Origin: Streptacidiphilus fuscans | GTDB lineage: Bacteria; Actinomycetota; Actinomycetes; Streptomycetales; Streptomycetaceae | Length of the DNA stretch: 64,000 nt | Assembly: GCF_015690355.1 (NCBI RefSeq) | Contig: NZ_JADPRT010000011.1 | Location: 215,961 to 279,960, forward strand | Direction: 5' to 3' | Part shown: positions 44,948 to 52,446 of the stretch, one piece after another | How the letters are laid out: each line of letters opens with the position of its first letter | How positions within the stretch are numbered: position 1 is the first letter of the stretch | Notes under the pieces: generated by a model | What the model saw: only the letters and a program-made list of their open reading frames with translations | What the model was told of the DNA's origin: nothing | Database searches by the model: none | Program-made: the position numbers and the translations under genes

Positions 44948-45547
44948 TCAGGCCGACGCGCCCTCGGGGAGCAGCGGCCGCAGCGCCCCGAGGACCGCGC
45001 CGACGCAGATGTCGCGCATCTCGTCCCGGCTGCAGGTCTCCTCGGCGAGCCAGTCCACGACGAGCACCTGGACGAAGACCAGCCAGCTCTTCAGCACGCT
45101 CGACACCGCCGCGCGGGTGGTGGCGTCTGCCAGTGGCAGGACGGTGAGCAGCCGCGCGCGGAGGGCGTCCAGCTCGCCGGTCATGATCGTCTGGATGACG
45201 GGATCGCCGGCGAGGACCCGGTTCGCGGCCAGAACCGCGTTGCGGTTGGCCACGAAGTAGTCCAGGTGCACGTCCATGCCCTGGTCCAGCTGTTCGCGCA
45301 GGGAGGCGGCGGGGTCGATCCGCGTCTCGGCAAGCAGCCGGTCCGCCGCCTCCTGGTAGACGGCGGCGAAGAGCGCCTGCTTGCTCGGGAAGTGCCGGTA
45401 CAGCAGAGCCCGGGAGACTCCCGCCCGCTGGGCGACCTCCTCCATCAGCACCTCCTCGTAGGGGTGCTCCGCGAACAGCCGGGCGCCCACGGAGAGGAGC
45501 TGGGCGCGACGGTCGGCCGGAGTGAGGCGCTGGCGGGGTGGCGGCAC
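44948..45547 (-). CDS. TetR family regulator
   Basis: This 199-residue protein starts at a GTG at 45547; TAATCT is six bases upstream on the minus strand with no ribosome site, so a leaderless start is likely. HTH: TPADRRAQLLSVGARLFAEH, LMEEVAQRAGVSRALLYRHF, SKQALFAAVYQEA. It is divergent from the DUF4345 gene. A 15-base motif occurs twice, in inverted orientation, between the two genes (45561-45575 and 45605-45619). Confidence 0.92.
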   Translation of the reverse strand: MPPPRQRLTPADRRAQLLSVGARLFAEHPYEEVLMEEVAQRAGVSRALLYRHFPSKQALFAAVYQEAADRLLAETRIDPAASLREQLDQGMDVHLDYFVANRNAVLAANRVLAGDPVIQTIMTGELDALRARLLTVLPLADATTRAAVSSVLKSWLVFVQVLVVDWLAEETCSRDEMRDICVGAVLGALRPLLPEGASA

Positions 45548-45560
45548 GCGGCCAGATTAC

Positions 45561-45619
45561 TTGACACGCGTCTACTTGGCGGGCCTACCCTGGTGTCCAG
45601 GCTAGTAGACACATGTCAA
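45561..45619. promoter_or_regulatory. Paired TetR-type operators in the divergent promoter
   Basis: ttgacacgcgtctac (45561-45575) and gtagacacatgtcaa (45605-45619) are reverse complements of each other with two differences, and each is itself a partial dyad. The first lies directly upstream of the tetR -10 (TAATCT). Each motif begins with a -35-like ttgaca on one strand, so one repressor could control both directions. Confidence 0.6.
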
Positions 45620-45638
45620 CTAAGGCTGGTGGTGCGTC

Positions 45639-46052
45639 ATGGCCAGGACTCTCAAACTGCTCGTCCAGCTCATGGGGTGGGCCTGCGTGGCGATCGGGCT
45701 GTTCCATCTGGCCCTCGGCAACGCGGCGATCCCCGGCGCGGGCAACGCGGGGACGACGGTCGACAGTTGGGGGCGCTTCATGGGCGCGAGCTTCTGCGGC
45801 TACGGCCTGGCCTGGCTCTGGGCCGGTCGGCAGCGGCCCGTTCCGGCGGCTGCGGTGCGGTGGCTTGCCGCCGTCTTCCTGCTGGGCGGCCTCGGTCGGG
45901 TCCTCTCGCTGGCACTCCACGGCTGGCCGCAGTGGTTCCAGATCGTGCTCTCGGTGATCGAACTCGGTCTGCCGCCCGTCTACTTCTGGCTTGCGGACGC
46001 CGACGAGCGGGCGTCCGCCGACCTCACTGCCGCTCCCGCCACCGGTTGGTGA
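45639..46052 (+). CDS. DUF4345 family membrane protein
   Basis: This 137-residue protein has about four membrane segments: LVQLMGWACVAIGLFHLALG, FMGASFCGYGLAWLWAG, AVRWLAAVFLLGGLGRVLSL and FQIVLSVIELGLPPVYFWLA. The pattern GLxHLALG...DSxxRFxGA matches DUF4345 proteins. Role unknown. It is divergent from and probably repressed by the TetR at 44948. It overlaps the nadE 3' end by 29 bases on the opposite strand. Confidence 0.8.
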   Translation: MARTLKLLVQLMGWACVAIGLFHLALGNAAIPGAGNAGTTVDSWGRFMGASFCGYGLAWLWAGRQRPVPAAAVRWLAAVFLLGGLGRVLSLALHGWPQWFQIVLSVIELGLPPVYFWLADADERASADLTAAPATGW

Positions 46053-47802
46053 TCGGCTGCCGCCGGTCGCGGCCGAAGTTCTTCGGGGAGATCTTCGTGC
46101 CCGGCGGGTACTGCCGGCGCTTGTACTCGGCCGTGTCCACCAGCCGGATCACCCGCTCGACCAGCGTCGGGTCGTACCCGTCGGCGACGATCTCCGCCAG
46201 GCCCCGGTCCTGTTCCACGTACGCCGAGAGGATCGCGTCCAGGACGTCGTACTCGGGCAGGGAGTCGGTGTCGACCTGGCCCGGCCGCAGTTCGGCGGAG
46301 GGCGGCTTGGTGAGCGTGTTCTCCGGGATCGGCGGCGTCTCGCCGCGCTTGGCCGCGGCCTCGTTGCGCCAGCGGGCCAGCCGGAAGACGAGGGACTTGT
46401 AGACGTCCTTGATCGGGCCGAACGCGCCGACCGAGTCGCCGTAGAGGGTCGAGTAGCCGACCGCCAACTCGCTCTTGTTGCCCGGCGCCAGGACGATGTG
46501 GCCCTCCTGGTTGGAGATCGCCATCAGCAGCGTGCCGCGCAGGCGCGACTGCAGGTTCTCCTCCGCCAGACCGCTGAGACCGAGCGCGGACATGTAGGCG
46601 TCGAACATCGGCGCGATCGGGACGGTCCGGAAGTGCAGCCCGGTGTTCTCCGCCAACTCCGCCGCGTCGTCCCGCGAGTGCTGCGACGAGTACGCGCTCG
46701 GCATGGAGACGCCGTGGACGTGCTCCGCCCCGACCGCGTCCACCGCGATCGCCGCGACCAGCGCCGAGTCGATGCCGCCGGAGAGGCCGATCAGCACCGA
46801 GGTGAAGCCGTTCTTCTCCACATAGGCCCGCAGCCCGCAGACCAGCGCGGCGTAGATCTCCTCCAGCTCGTCCATCTCGGGCGCCCGCCCCGGCGCGACG
46901 GGCTCCTCCGGTGCGGGCAGCGGCTCCTCGGACAGCACCGTGCGGCGGATCTCCAGGCCGTCGGCGACGATCCGGGTGGTGCCGTCGACGGGTGCCGTCG
47001 CCGCGGGCAGGTCGAGGTCGAGCAGCAGGCAGCCCGCCTCGAACTGCGGCGCGCGGGCCAGTACGGCGCCGTCGGTCGCGACGACCACGGACTGGCCGTC
47101 GAAGACCAACTCGTCCTGGCCGCCCACCAGGTTGACGTAGGCGAGGGTGCAGTCGGCCTCCGCCGCCCGCCTGCGGACCAGCTCCAGCCGCTCGGCGCCG
47201 CGACGCGCCTCGTAGGGGGAGGCGTTGATCACCAGCAGCAGCCCCGCGTCGGCCTGGCGTGCGGCCTGGACCCGGCCGCCGTCCTGCCAGATGTCCTCGC
47301 AGACGGCGAGCGCGACGTCGATCCCGTGCAGTCGGACCACCGGCAGCGTGTCGCCGGGGACGAAGTAGCGGAACTCGTCGAACACGCCGTAGTTGGGCAG
47401 GTGGTGCTTGGCCAGCCTGGCGACCACCTCACCCTTGTGGAGCAGCGCGGCGCAGTTCTGCGGCGAACCGGCGGGCAGTCCCCACGTCCTCTCCGGCCCC
47501 GGCTCCGGGGTGTCGGTCAGCGATTTGCCCAGATAGCCGACCACGACCGGGATGTCGCCGAGCCCCTCCGCCTGCAGCCGGGCCGCCAGCGCGACCAGCG
47601 TCGCGCGCGAGGCCTCGATGAAGGACGGGCGCAGCGCCAGATCCTCGATCGGGTAGCCGGTGAGCGTCAGCTCGGGGAAGGCCACCAGGTGAGCGCCCTG
47701 TTCGGCGGCGTGCCGGGTCCAGCGGACGATCAGCTCGGCGTTGCCGTCGAGGTCGCCGACGACGCTGTCGACCTGGTTCAGCGCGAGACGAAGGGAAGGC
47801 AT
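46024..47802 (-). CDS. nadE: NAD+ synthase, glutamine-hydrolysing
   Basis: This 592-residue protein starts at the ATG at 47802. The N-terminal nitrilase-type glutaminase has Glu in AFPELTLTGYP, Lys in KHHLPNYGVFDE and nucleophile Cys in AVCEDIWQDGG (near residue 167). The C-terminal synthetase has the PP-loop LIGLSGGIDSALV (near residue 337), SSQHSRDDAAELAEN and GNKSELAVGYSTLYGD. It amidates deamido-NAD using glutamine, the last step of NAD synthesis. Confidence 0.96.
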   Translation of the reverse strand: MPSLRLALNQVDSVVGDLDGNAELIVRWTRHAAEQGAHLVAFPELTLTGYPIEDLALRPSFIEASRATLVALAARLQAEGLGDIPVVVGYLGKSLTDTPEPGPERTWGLPAGSPQNCAALLHKGEVVARLAKHHLPNYGVFDEFRYFVPGDTLPVVRLHGIDVALAVCEDIWQDGGRVQAARQADAGLLLVINASPYEARRGAERLELVRRRAAEADCTLAYVNLVGGQDELVFDGQSVVVATDGAVLARAPQFEAGCLLLDLDLPAATAPVDGTTRIVADGLEIRRTVLSEEPLPAPEEPVAPGRAPEMDELEEIYAALVCGLRAYVEKNGFTSVLIGLSGGIDSALVAAIAVDAVGAEHVHGVSMPSAYSSQHSRDDAAELAENTGLHFRTVPIAPMFDAYMSALGLSGLAEENLQSRLRGTLLMAISNQEGHIVLAPGNKSELAVGYSTLYGDSVGAFGPIKDVYKSLVFRLARWRNEAAAKRGETPPIPENTLTKPPSAELRPGQVDTDSLPEYDVLDAILSAYVEQDRGLAEIVADGYDPTLVERVIRLVDTAEYKRRQYPPGTKISPKNFGRDRRQPITNRWRERQ

Positions 47803-48035
47803 GTCCCCACAGTAATCGTCTAACCGACGAGATGTCTGCCGGATCGCCCGGACAGGAGCATGGGGAGGCTTCGTTCGTGCACTGGCGACCGCTGATGACA
47901 TGTGCCTGGCGGGAGTCGGAATCCTTCTGGAGTCCTTCGTTCGGGTGCGTTTGACTGTCCGAAGAGTCCGGGCATGCCGGTATTACTACTGAGTTATAGC
48001 TGTATTGACGGTATGTCCGAAATAAGGGTACGTTC
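47803..48035. promoter_or_regulatory. nadE / SPFH divergent intergenic region with plus-strand promoter
   Basis: The stretch 47975-48035 is AT-rich for this genome. It contains ttgacg (48005-48010) as a -35, with a weak -10-like tacgtt about 18 bases later (48029-48034), next to the GTG at 48036. No open frame of interest is seen in 47803-48000. Confidence 0.35.
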
Positions 48036-49277
48036 GTGCTCCTGAAGATCGTTGCGATGTCGATCACGGGCGCGACGCCTGCAGAGGGGATGGACCACGT
48101 GGAGCAGCCGGTGGACCAGTCGGCCGAACGTCGGGTCACGGCCCCGTGGGCGGTACGCCGACCGCCCCGCTCGGACGCGGAACTGAGGGAGCGTCCGGCC
48201 CGCGGCGTGGTGCCGGGGTGGGCCGTCCTGCTGCTGATGCTGGCCGTCGCACTCGCGGCGGCGCTGGTCCAGGCGCGCGCCTCCGGTCTGCCGGGCTGGG
48301 TGCCGGGCGCCCAGGCCCTTCGCGACAGTGGCCCGACCCTGGCTCCGCGCACCGCCGTCGTGCTGCAGGGCCTGTGCGGGCTGGTCGTGGTGGTCGGGCT
48401 CTTCGGGCTGATGGCCAATCCGGTGGGCACCGCCCGCGTGCTCAGCCGCTGGGGCGGCTACCGGGGCACGGTCCGCCGCTCCGGGCTGGTCTGGGTGAAC
48501 CCGCTGCTCAAGCGCCGCCCGATCGACGTCCGGATCCGCCACTGGCGCAGCGAGGCGATCGCGACCACCGACCGCGAGGGCTCGCCGATCACGGCCGAGC
48601 TGATGCTGGTCTGGCAGGTCAAGGACACCGCCCGCGCCCGCTTCGCCGTCGACGACCACGGCCGGCACCTGGCGGCCAGCGCCGAGGCGGTCTTCTGCCG
48701 GGTCGCCTCCACGCTGCCGTGCGACAGCTTCGTCACCCCGGGCCCCTCCCTGCGCGACGGCCAGTGGCTCGGCGGCGAACTGACCCGCCTGCTGGGCGCG
48801 GAGATGGCACCCGTCGGCATCGCCGTCTACTCCGTCCAGGCCGTCTGCCTCGACTACCGCGCCGACTTCGCCGCCGGGATGCGCCGTCGCCGCCTCGCCG
48901 AGCTGGACGCCGGCACCCGCGAGGTCATCGTCGGCGACGCGGTCGAGACGGCCGCGTTGACACTGCGTCAGTTCGAGCGGGACCAGGGCATGGCCCTGGA
49001 CGCCGAGTTCCGCGCGCTGCTGACGCGGGATCTGGTGACCGCCTTCCTCGCGGTCCCGACCACGCCGAACCCGGCCGCCGCCGACGCGGACCGGACGGCA
49101 GTCGAGCTGCCGGCTGCGCTGTCGGCCGCGCCGCAGACCGAGCCGCAGACCGAGCCGCCGGTCCCCGGCTCCGCGACGGCGGTACCGCCGGAGGGCGCGG
49201 GCGGTCTCCCGCTCCTGCGCCGCGCGGACGTCCCGCTCTCGGCCACCGCCGTCTCCGCCGCAGCAGACCTTCCGTGA
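48036..49277 (+). CDS. SPFH/Band 7 domain membrane protein
   Basis: A GTG at 48036 with AAGGG seven bases upstream gives 413 residues; ATGs at 48057 and 48090 are alternatives. Two membrane segments (VLLLMLAVALAAALV; VLQGLCGLVVVVGLFGLMA) precede an SPFH domain: RRSGLVWVNPLLKRRPIDVR, ITAELMLVWQVKDTARARFAV, VFCRVASTLPCDSF, GTREVIVGDAVETAALTLRQ. The tail is Thr/Pro-rich. SPFH proteins scaffold membrane microdomains and proteases. Confidence 0.88.
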   Translation: MLLKIVAMSITGATPAEGMDHVEQPVDQSAERRVTAPWAVRRPPRSDAELRERPARGVVPGWAVLLLMLAVALAAALVQARASGLPGWVPGAQALRDSGPTLAPRTAVVLQGLCGLVVVVGLFGLMANPVGTARVLSRWGGYRGTVRRSGLVWVNPLLKRRPIDVRIRHWRSEAIATTDREGSPITAELMLVWQVKDTARARFAVDDHGRHLAASAEAVFCRVASTLPCDSFVTPGPSLRDGQWLGGELTRLLGAEMAPVGIAVYSVQAVCLDYRADFAAGMRRRRLAELDAGTREVIVGDAVETAALTLRQFERDQGMALDAEFRALLTRDLVTAFLAVPTTPNPAAADADRTAVELPAALSAAPQTEPQTEPPVPGSATAVPPEGAGGLPLLRRADVPLSATAVSAAADLP

Positions 49278-49356
49278 CGCCAGCCCCTCAGTGACGCCAG
49301 CCCCTCAGTGACGCAAGCCCCTCAGTGACGCAAGCCCTTCCGTGACGCGTAAGCCC
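49274..49356. repeat. 17-bp tandem repeat, about 4.8 copies
   Basis: The unit gtgacgccagcccctca is repeated at 49274, 49291, 49308, 49325 and partly at 49342 with few changes (ccag to caag in the later copies). The first unit contains the stop codon of the SPFH gene. It lies 30 bases before the ATG of the NlpC/P60 gene, so it may form part of the leader of that gene. Confidence 0.8.
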
Positions 49357-49386
49357 CCGTCCCGAAGAGAACGGAGCCCGTCCGCC

Positions 49387-50277
49387 ATGAGCACCGCATT
49401 CGCCGAGTTGGACACGACCGGCTGCACCTGTGTCCACTGCCGCGCCCACAGCGCCCGGACCGCCCCGGCAGCTCCGAAGCCCCCGGCCACGCCGCACATG
49501 GGTCCGCTGGCGCGGGCCGCCGCGACGACCGCGATGCTGGCGGTCGGCGGTGGCGCCGCCCTGATATCCGCCCCGGCCGCGCACGCGGAACCAGCCCCCG
49601 CGCACGCGGGTTGGGACGGCAGCCGCTACTGGTTCCGCGCCAACGGCGAGTGGCGCTGGACCTCGCACTACGACATCTACCTCCGCCACAGCAGCGGCGG
49701 TGGGTCCGGCAGCGGAACCGCCGCGACCGGCGGGGGCATACGCCAGGGCTGGGACGGTCACCGTTACTGGTTCCGCAAGAACGGCGAGTGGCGCTGGACG
49801 ACGCACTACGCCATCTACCTCGCCCACATCGGCACCGGGCACCCCTCCCCGAGCCCGACCCCGACCCCGACCCCGAATCCGTCCCCGGCCCCTGCGCCCG
49901 GCCCGAGCGTGGGCAACCTGGAGGCGGCCATCGGCTACGCCGAGGCGCAGCTCGGCAAGCCCTACGTCTGGGGCGGCAACGGACCCTACGGCTTCGATTG
50001 CTCCGGTCTGGTCCAGCAGGCCTACCGGCGGGCCGGGATCAGCCTGCCGCGCGTGGCCGCCGACCAGTACCGGGCGACCAGCCCGATCACCGCGAGCCAG
50101 CTGCGGCGCGGCGACCTGGTCTTCTGGTCCTCCAGCAGCCGCGCCTCCGGTATCCACCACGTCGCGATCTACCTGGGCGGCGGCCGGTACATCGAGGCGC
50201 CCCACCCCGGCGCGGACGTCCGGATCTCGGTGCTTTCGACGGGTTACTACCCGACCCAGTTCGGCCGCGTCTCCTGA
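49387..50277 (+). CDS. NlpC/P60 endopeptidase with two Trp/Arg-rich repeats
   Basis: ATG at 49387; 296 residues. An unusual lead (TTGCTCVHCRAHSARTAP) precedes the signal (TTAMLAVGGGAALISAPAAHA). Two tandem copies of a ~27-residue repeat follow (GWDGxRYWFRxNGEWRWT, HYxIYLxH; residues 77-150). Then comes a Pro/Thr/Ser linker and an NlpC/P60 domain (GGNGPYGFDCSGLVQQAYRR with catalytic Cys near 205, IHHVAIYLGGGRYIEAP with His). It is a secreted cell-wall hydrolase. Confidence 0.92.
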   Translation: MSTAFAELDTTGCTCVHCRAHSARTAPAAPKPPATPHMGPLARAAATTAMLAVGGGAALISAPAAHAEPAPAHAGWDGSRYWFRANGEWRWTSHYDIYLRHSSGGGSGSGTAATGGGIRQGWDGHRYWFRKNGEWRWTTHYAIYLAHIGTGHPSPSPTPTPTPNPSPAPAPGPSVGNLEAAIGYAEAQLGKPYVWGGNGPYGFDCSGLVQQAYRRAGISLPRVAADQYRATSPITASQLRRGDLVFWSSSSRASGIHHVAIYLGGGRYIEAPHPGADVRISVLSTGYYPTQFGRVS

Positions 50278-50432
50278 CGACGTTCCGGGCGAGGTCAGGG
50301 ACGCCGTTCCGGGCGCCGTTCGGATCGTCCGACCAGCCTCATAATCTGCAATGATGCGGACAGTGGACGACGCGCCGACGGCGGCGCTTCCGCGTTAACG
50401 CATCCGTAAAGCGCAGAGGTGAGACTGTAGCC

Positions 50433-51794
50433 ATGGGCAAGCAGCAGGAGTTCGTGCTCCGCACTCTCGAAGAGCGAGACATCCGGTTCGTCCGGCTCTG
50501 GTTCACCGACGTCCTCGGCTTCCTCAAGTCCGTCGCGGTCGCTCCGGCCGAGCTGGACCAGGCCTTCGAGGAGGGCATCGGGTTCGACGGGTCCGCGATC
50601 GAGGGCTTCGCCCGGGTGTACGAGTCGGACATGCTGGCCAAGCCGGACCCGGCGACCTTCCAGATACTGCCGTGGCGGTCGGAGGCGCCGGGGACGGCCC
50701 GGATGTTCTGCGACATCCTGATGCCGGACGGCTCGCCGTCCTTCGCGGACCCGCGCTTCGTCCTCAAGCGGACCCTGGAGAAGGCGTCCAACCTGGGCTT
50801 CACCTTCTACACCCACCCCGAGATCGAGTTCTTCCTGCTCAACGACCTCCCCGCGGACGGCACCGTGCCGACCCCGGCGGACCACTCGGGCTACTTCGAC
50901 CACACCCCGCGCGGCGTCGGCCACGACTTCCGCCGACAGGCCATCACCATGCTGGAGTCGATGGGCATCTCGGTGGAGTTCAGCCACCACGAGGGCGCCC
51001 CGGGCCAGCAGGAGATCGACCTCCGCTACGCGGACGCGCTCTCCACGGCCGACAACATCATGACGTTCCGTCTGGTCATGAAGGAGGTCGCGCTGGAGCA
51101 GGGCGTCCACGCCACCTTCATGCCGAAGCCGTTCTCCCACTTCCCTGGGTCCGGCATGCACACCCACCTCTCCCTGTTCGAGGGCGACCGCAACGCCTTC
51201 CACGAGGCGGGCGCGGAGTACCAGCTCTCCAAGGTCGGCCGCTCCTTCATCGCCGGGCTGCTCCGCCACGCGGCGGAGACCTCGGCGATCACCAACCAGT
51301 GGGTCAACTCCTACAAGCGCATCTGGGGTGGCTCGCAGCGCGCCGCGGGCGCGGGCGGCGAGGCGCCGTCCTACATCTGCTGGGGCCACAACAACCGCTC
51401 GGCCCTGGTCCGCGTGCCGATGTACAAGCCGGGCAAGCAGGGCTCGACCCGTGTCGAGATCCGCTCTCTGGACACCGGGTGCAACCCGTACCTGGCCTAC
51501 TCCGTCATCCTCGCCGCCGGCCTCAAGGGCATCGCCGAGGGCTACGAGCTCCCTCCGGGCGCGGACGACGACGTCTGGGCGCTGACCAACCTCGAACGCC
51601 GCGCCATGGGCATCGAGCCCCTCCCGCAGAACCTGGGCGAGGCCATCGAGCTGATGGAGCGCAGCGACCTGGTCCGCGAGACGCTCGGCGAGCACGTCTT
51701 CGACTTCTTCCTGCGCAACAAGCACAACGAGTGGGAGGAGTACCGCTCCGAGGTCACCCCGTTCGAGCTCCGCAGGAACCTGCCGGTGCTGTAG
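50433..51794 (+). CDS. glnA2: GlnA2-type glutamine synthetase family protein (453 aa)
   Basis: This 453-residue glutamine-synthetase fold protein has DVLGFLKSVAVAPAEL, GFDGSAIEGFARVYESDM, FYTHPEIEFFLL, SGMHTHLSLF, ICWGHNNRSALVRVP and EIRSLDTGCNPYL. It is about the length of actinobacterial GlnA2. In S. coelicolor, GlnA2 and GlnA3 were reported to glutamylate polyamines rather than make glutamine. It lies two genes from glnE. Confidence 0.9.
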   Translation: MGKQQEFVLRTLEERDIRFVRLWFTDVLGFLKSVAVAPAELDQAFEEGIGFDGSAIEGFARVYESDMLAKPDPATFQILPWRSEAPGTARMFCDILMPDGSPSFADPRFVLKRTLEKASNLGFTFYTHPEIEFFLLNDLPADGTVPTPADHSGYFDHTPRGVGHDFRRQAITMLESMGISVEFSHHEGAPGQQEIDLRYADALSTADNIMTFRLVMKEVALEQGVHATFMPKPFSHFPGSGMHTHLSLFEGDRNAFHEAGAEYQLSKVGRSFIAGLLRHAAETSAITNQWVNSYKRIWGGSQRAAGAGGEAPSYICWGHNNRSALVRVPMYKPGKQGSTRVEIRSLDTGCNPYLAYSVILAAGLKGIAEGYELPPGADDDVWALTNLERRAMGIEPLPQNLGEAIELMERSDLVRETLGEHVFDFFLRNKHNEWEEYRSEVTPFELRRNLPVL

Positions 51795-51822
51795 CGGGCT
51801 GTTTGTCGCGGGTCAGCGCCGC

Positions 51823-52323
51823 GTGCTTGGATGCGGCGTGCAGAAGAACCCAGTCGACAGCCCGTTCGCTGCGGGAACCCGCGTCTCCGAGCTCCGTGTC
51901 GTCGGCGACCACGACCTGGCCTCGTTCGGGGCCCGGTTCGGAGCCGCCGCCCTCGACACGGTCGTGATCGCGGTGCTGTACCTGGCGTGCCTGCGGCTGC
52001 CGGGCATGGGCAACAGCGTGCTCGCGCTGGTCGTCCTTACGGGCATCCGGCTGCTCTACGGCGCGCTCCAGCTCCAGTTCGGCGGCGGCCGGACGCTCGG
52101 TATGCGGGCGTTCCGCATCAAGGTGAAGCCGGTCGGAACCGAGCGCGGGCGGCTGACTGCCGGTCAGGCGTGGCTGCGGACGGCGGTGTTCGCCCTGCCC
52201 GCCGCGGTGCTCGGGGTCGGCGCGTACCTGAGCATCCTGGACTGCCTCTGGATGCTGTGGGACCGGCCGAACCAGCAGACCCTGCACGACAAGGCCGCCC
52301 GCACCGTCGTCGTCCGGGCCTGA
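51823..52323 (+). CDS. RDD family membrane protein
   Basis: This 166-residue protein, with a start at the GTG at 51823 or 51838, has membrane segments starting ASFGARFGAAALDTVVIAVLY (RxxAxxxD-like RDD motif). LRLLYGALQLQFGGGRTLGM, KVKPVGTERGRLT, VFALPAAVLGVGAYL and a final DRPNQQTLHDKAARTVVV follow. It belongs to the RDD family, usually of unknown function. It lies between GlnA2 and GlnE in the same direction. Confidence 0.85.
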   Translation: MLGCGVQKNPVDSPFAAGTRVSELRVVGDHDLASFGARFGAAALDTVVIAVLYLACLRLPGMGNSVLALVVLTGIRLLYGALQLQFGGGRTLGMRAFRIKVKPVGTERGRLTAGQAWLRTAVFALPAAVLGVGAYLSILDCLWMLWDRPNQQTLHDKAARTVVVRA

Positions 52324-52446
52324 CGGCCCCGCGGGCTGCGTGCCTCGGGGCCGCGAACCGGTCGCCGTGTCGAGTGTTCGAACCCCGTAGGGTCGGGGAG
52401 GATCGACAGCGAGGTCCGCGAAGGCGGTCGGCCGGAGGCGAGAAGC

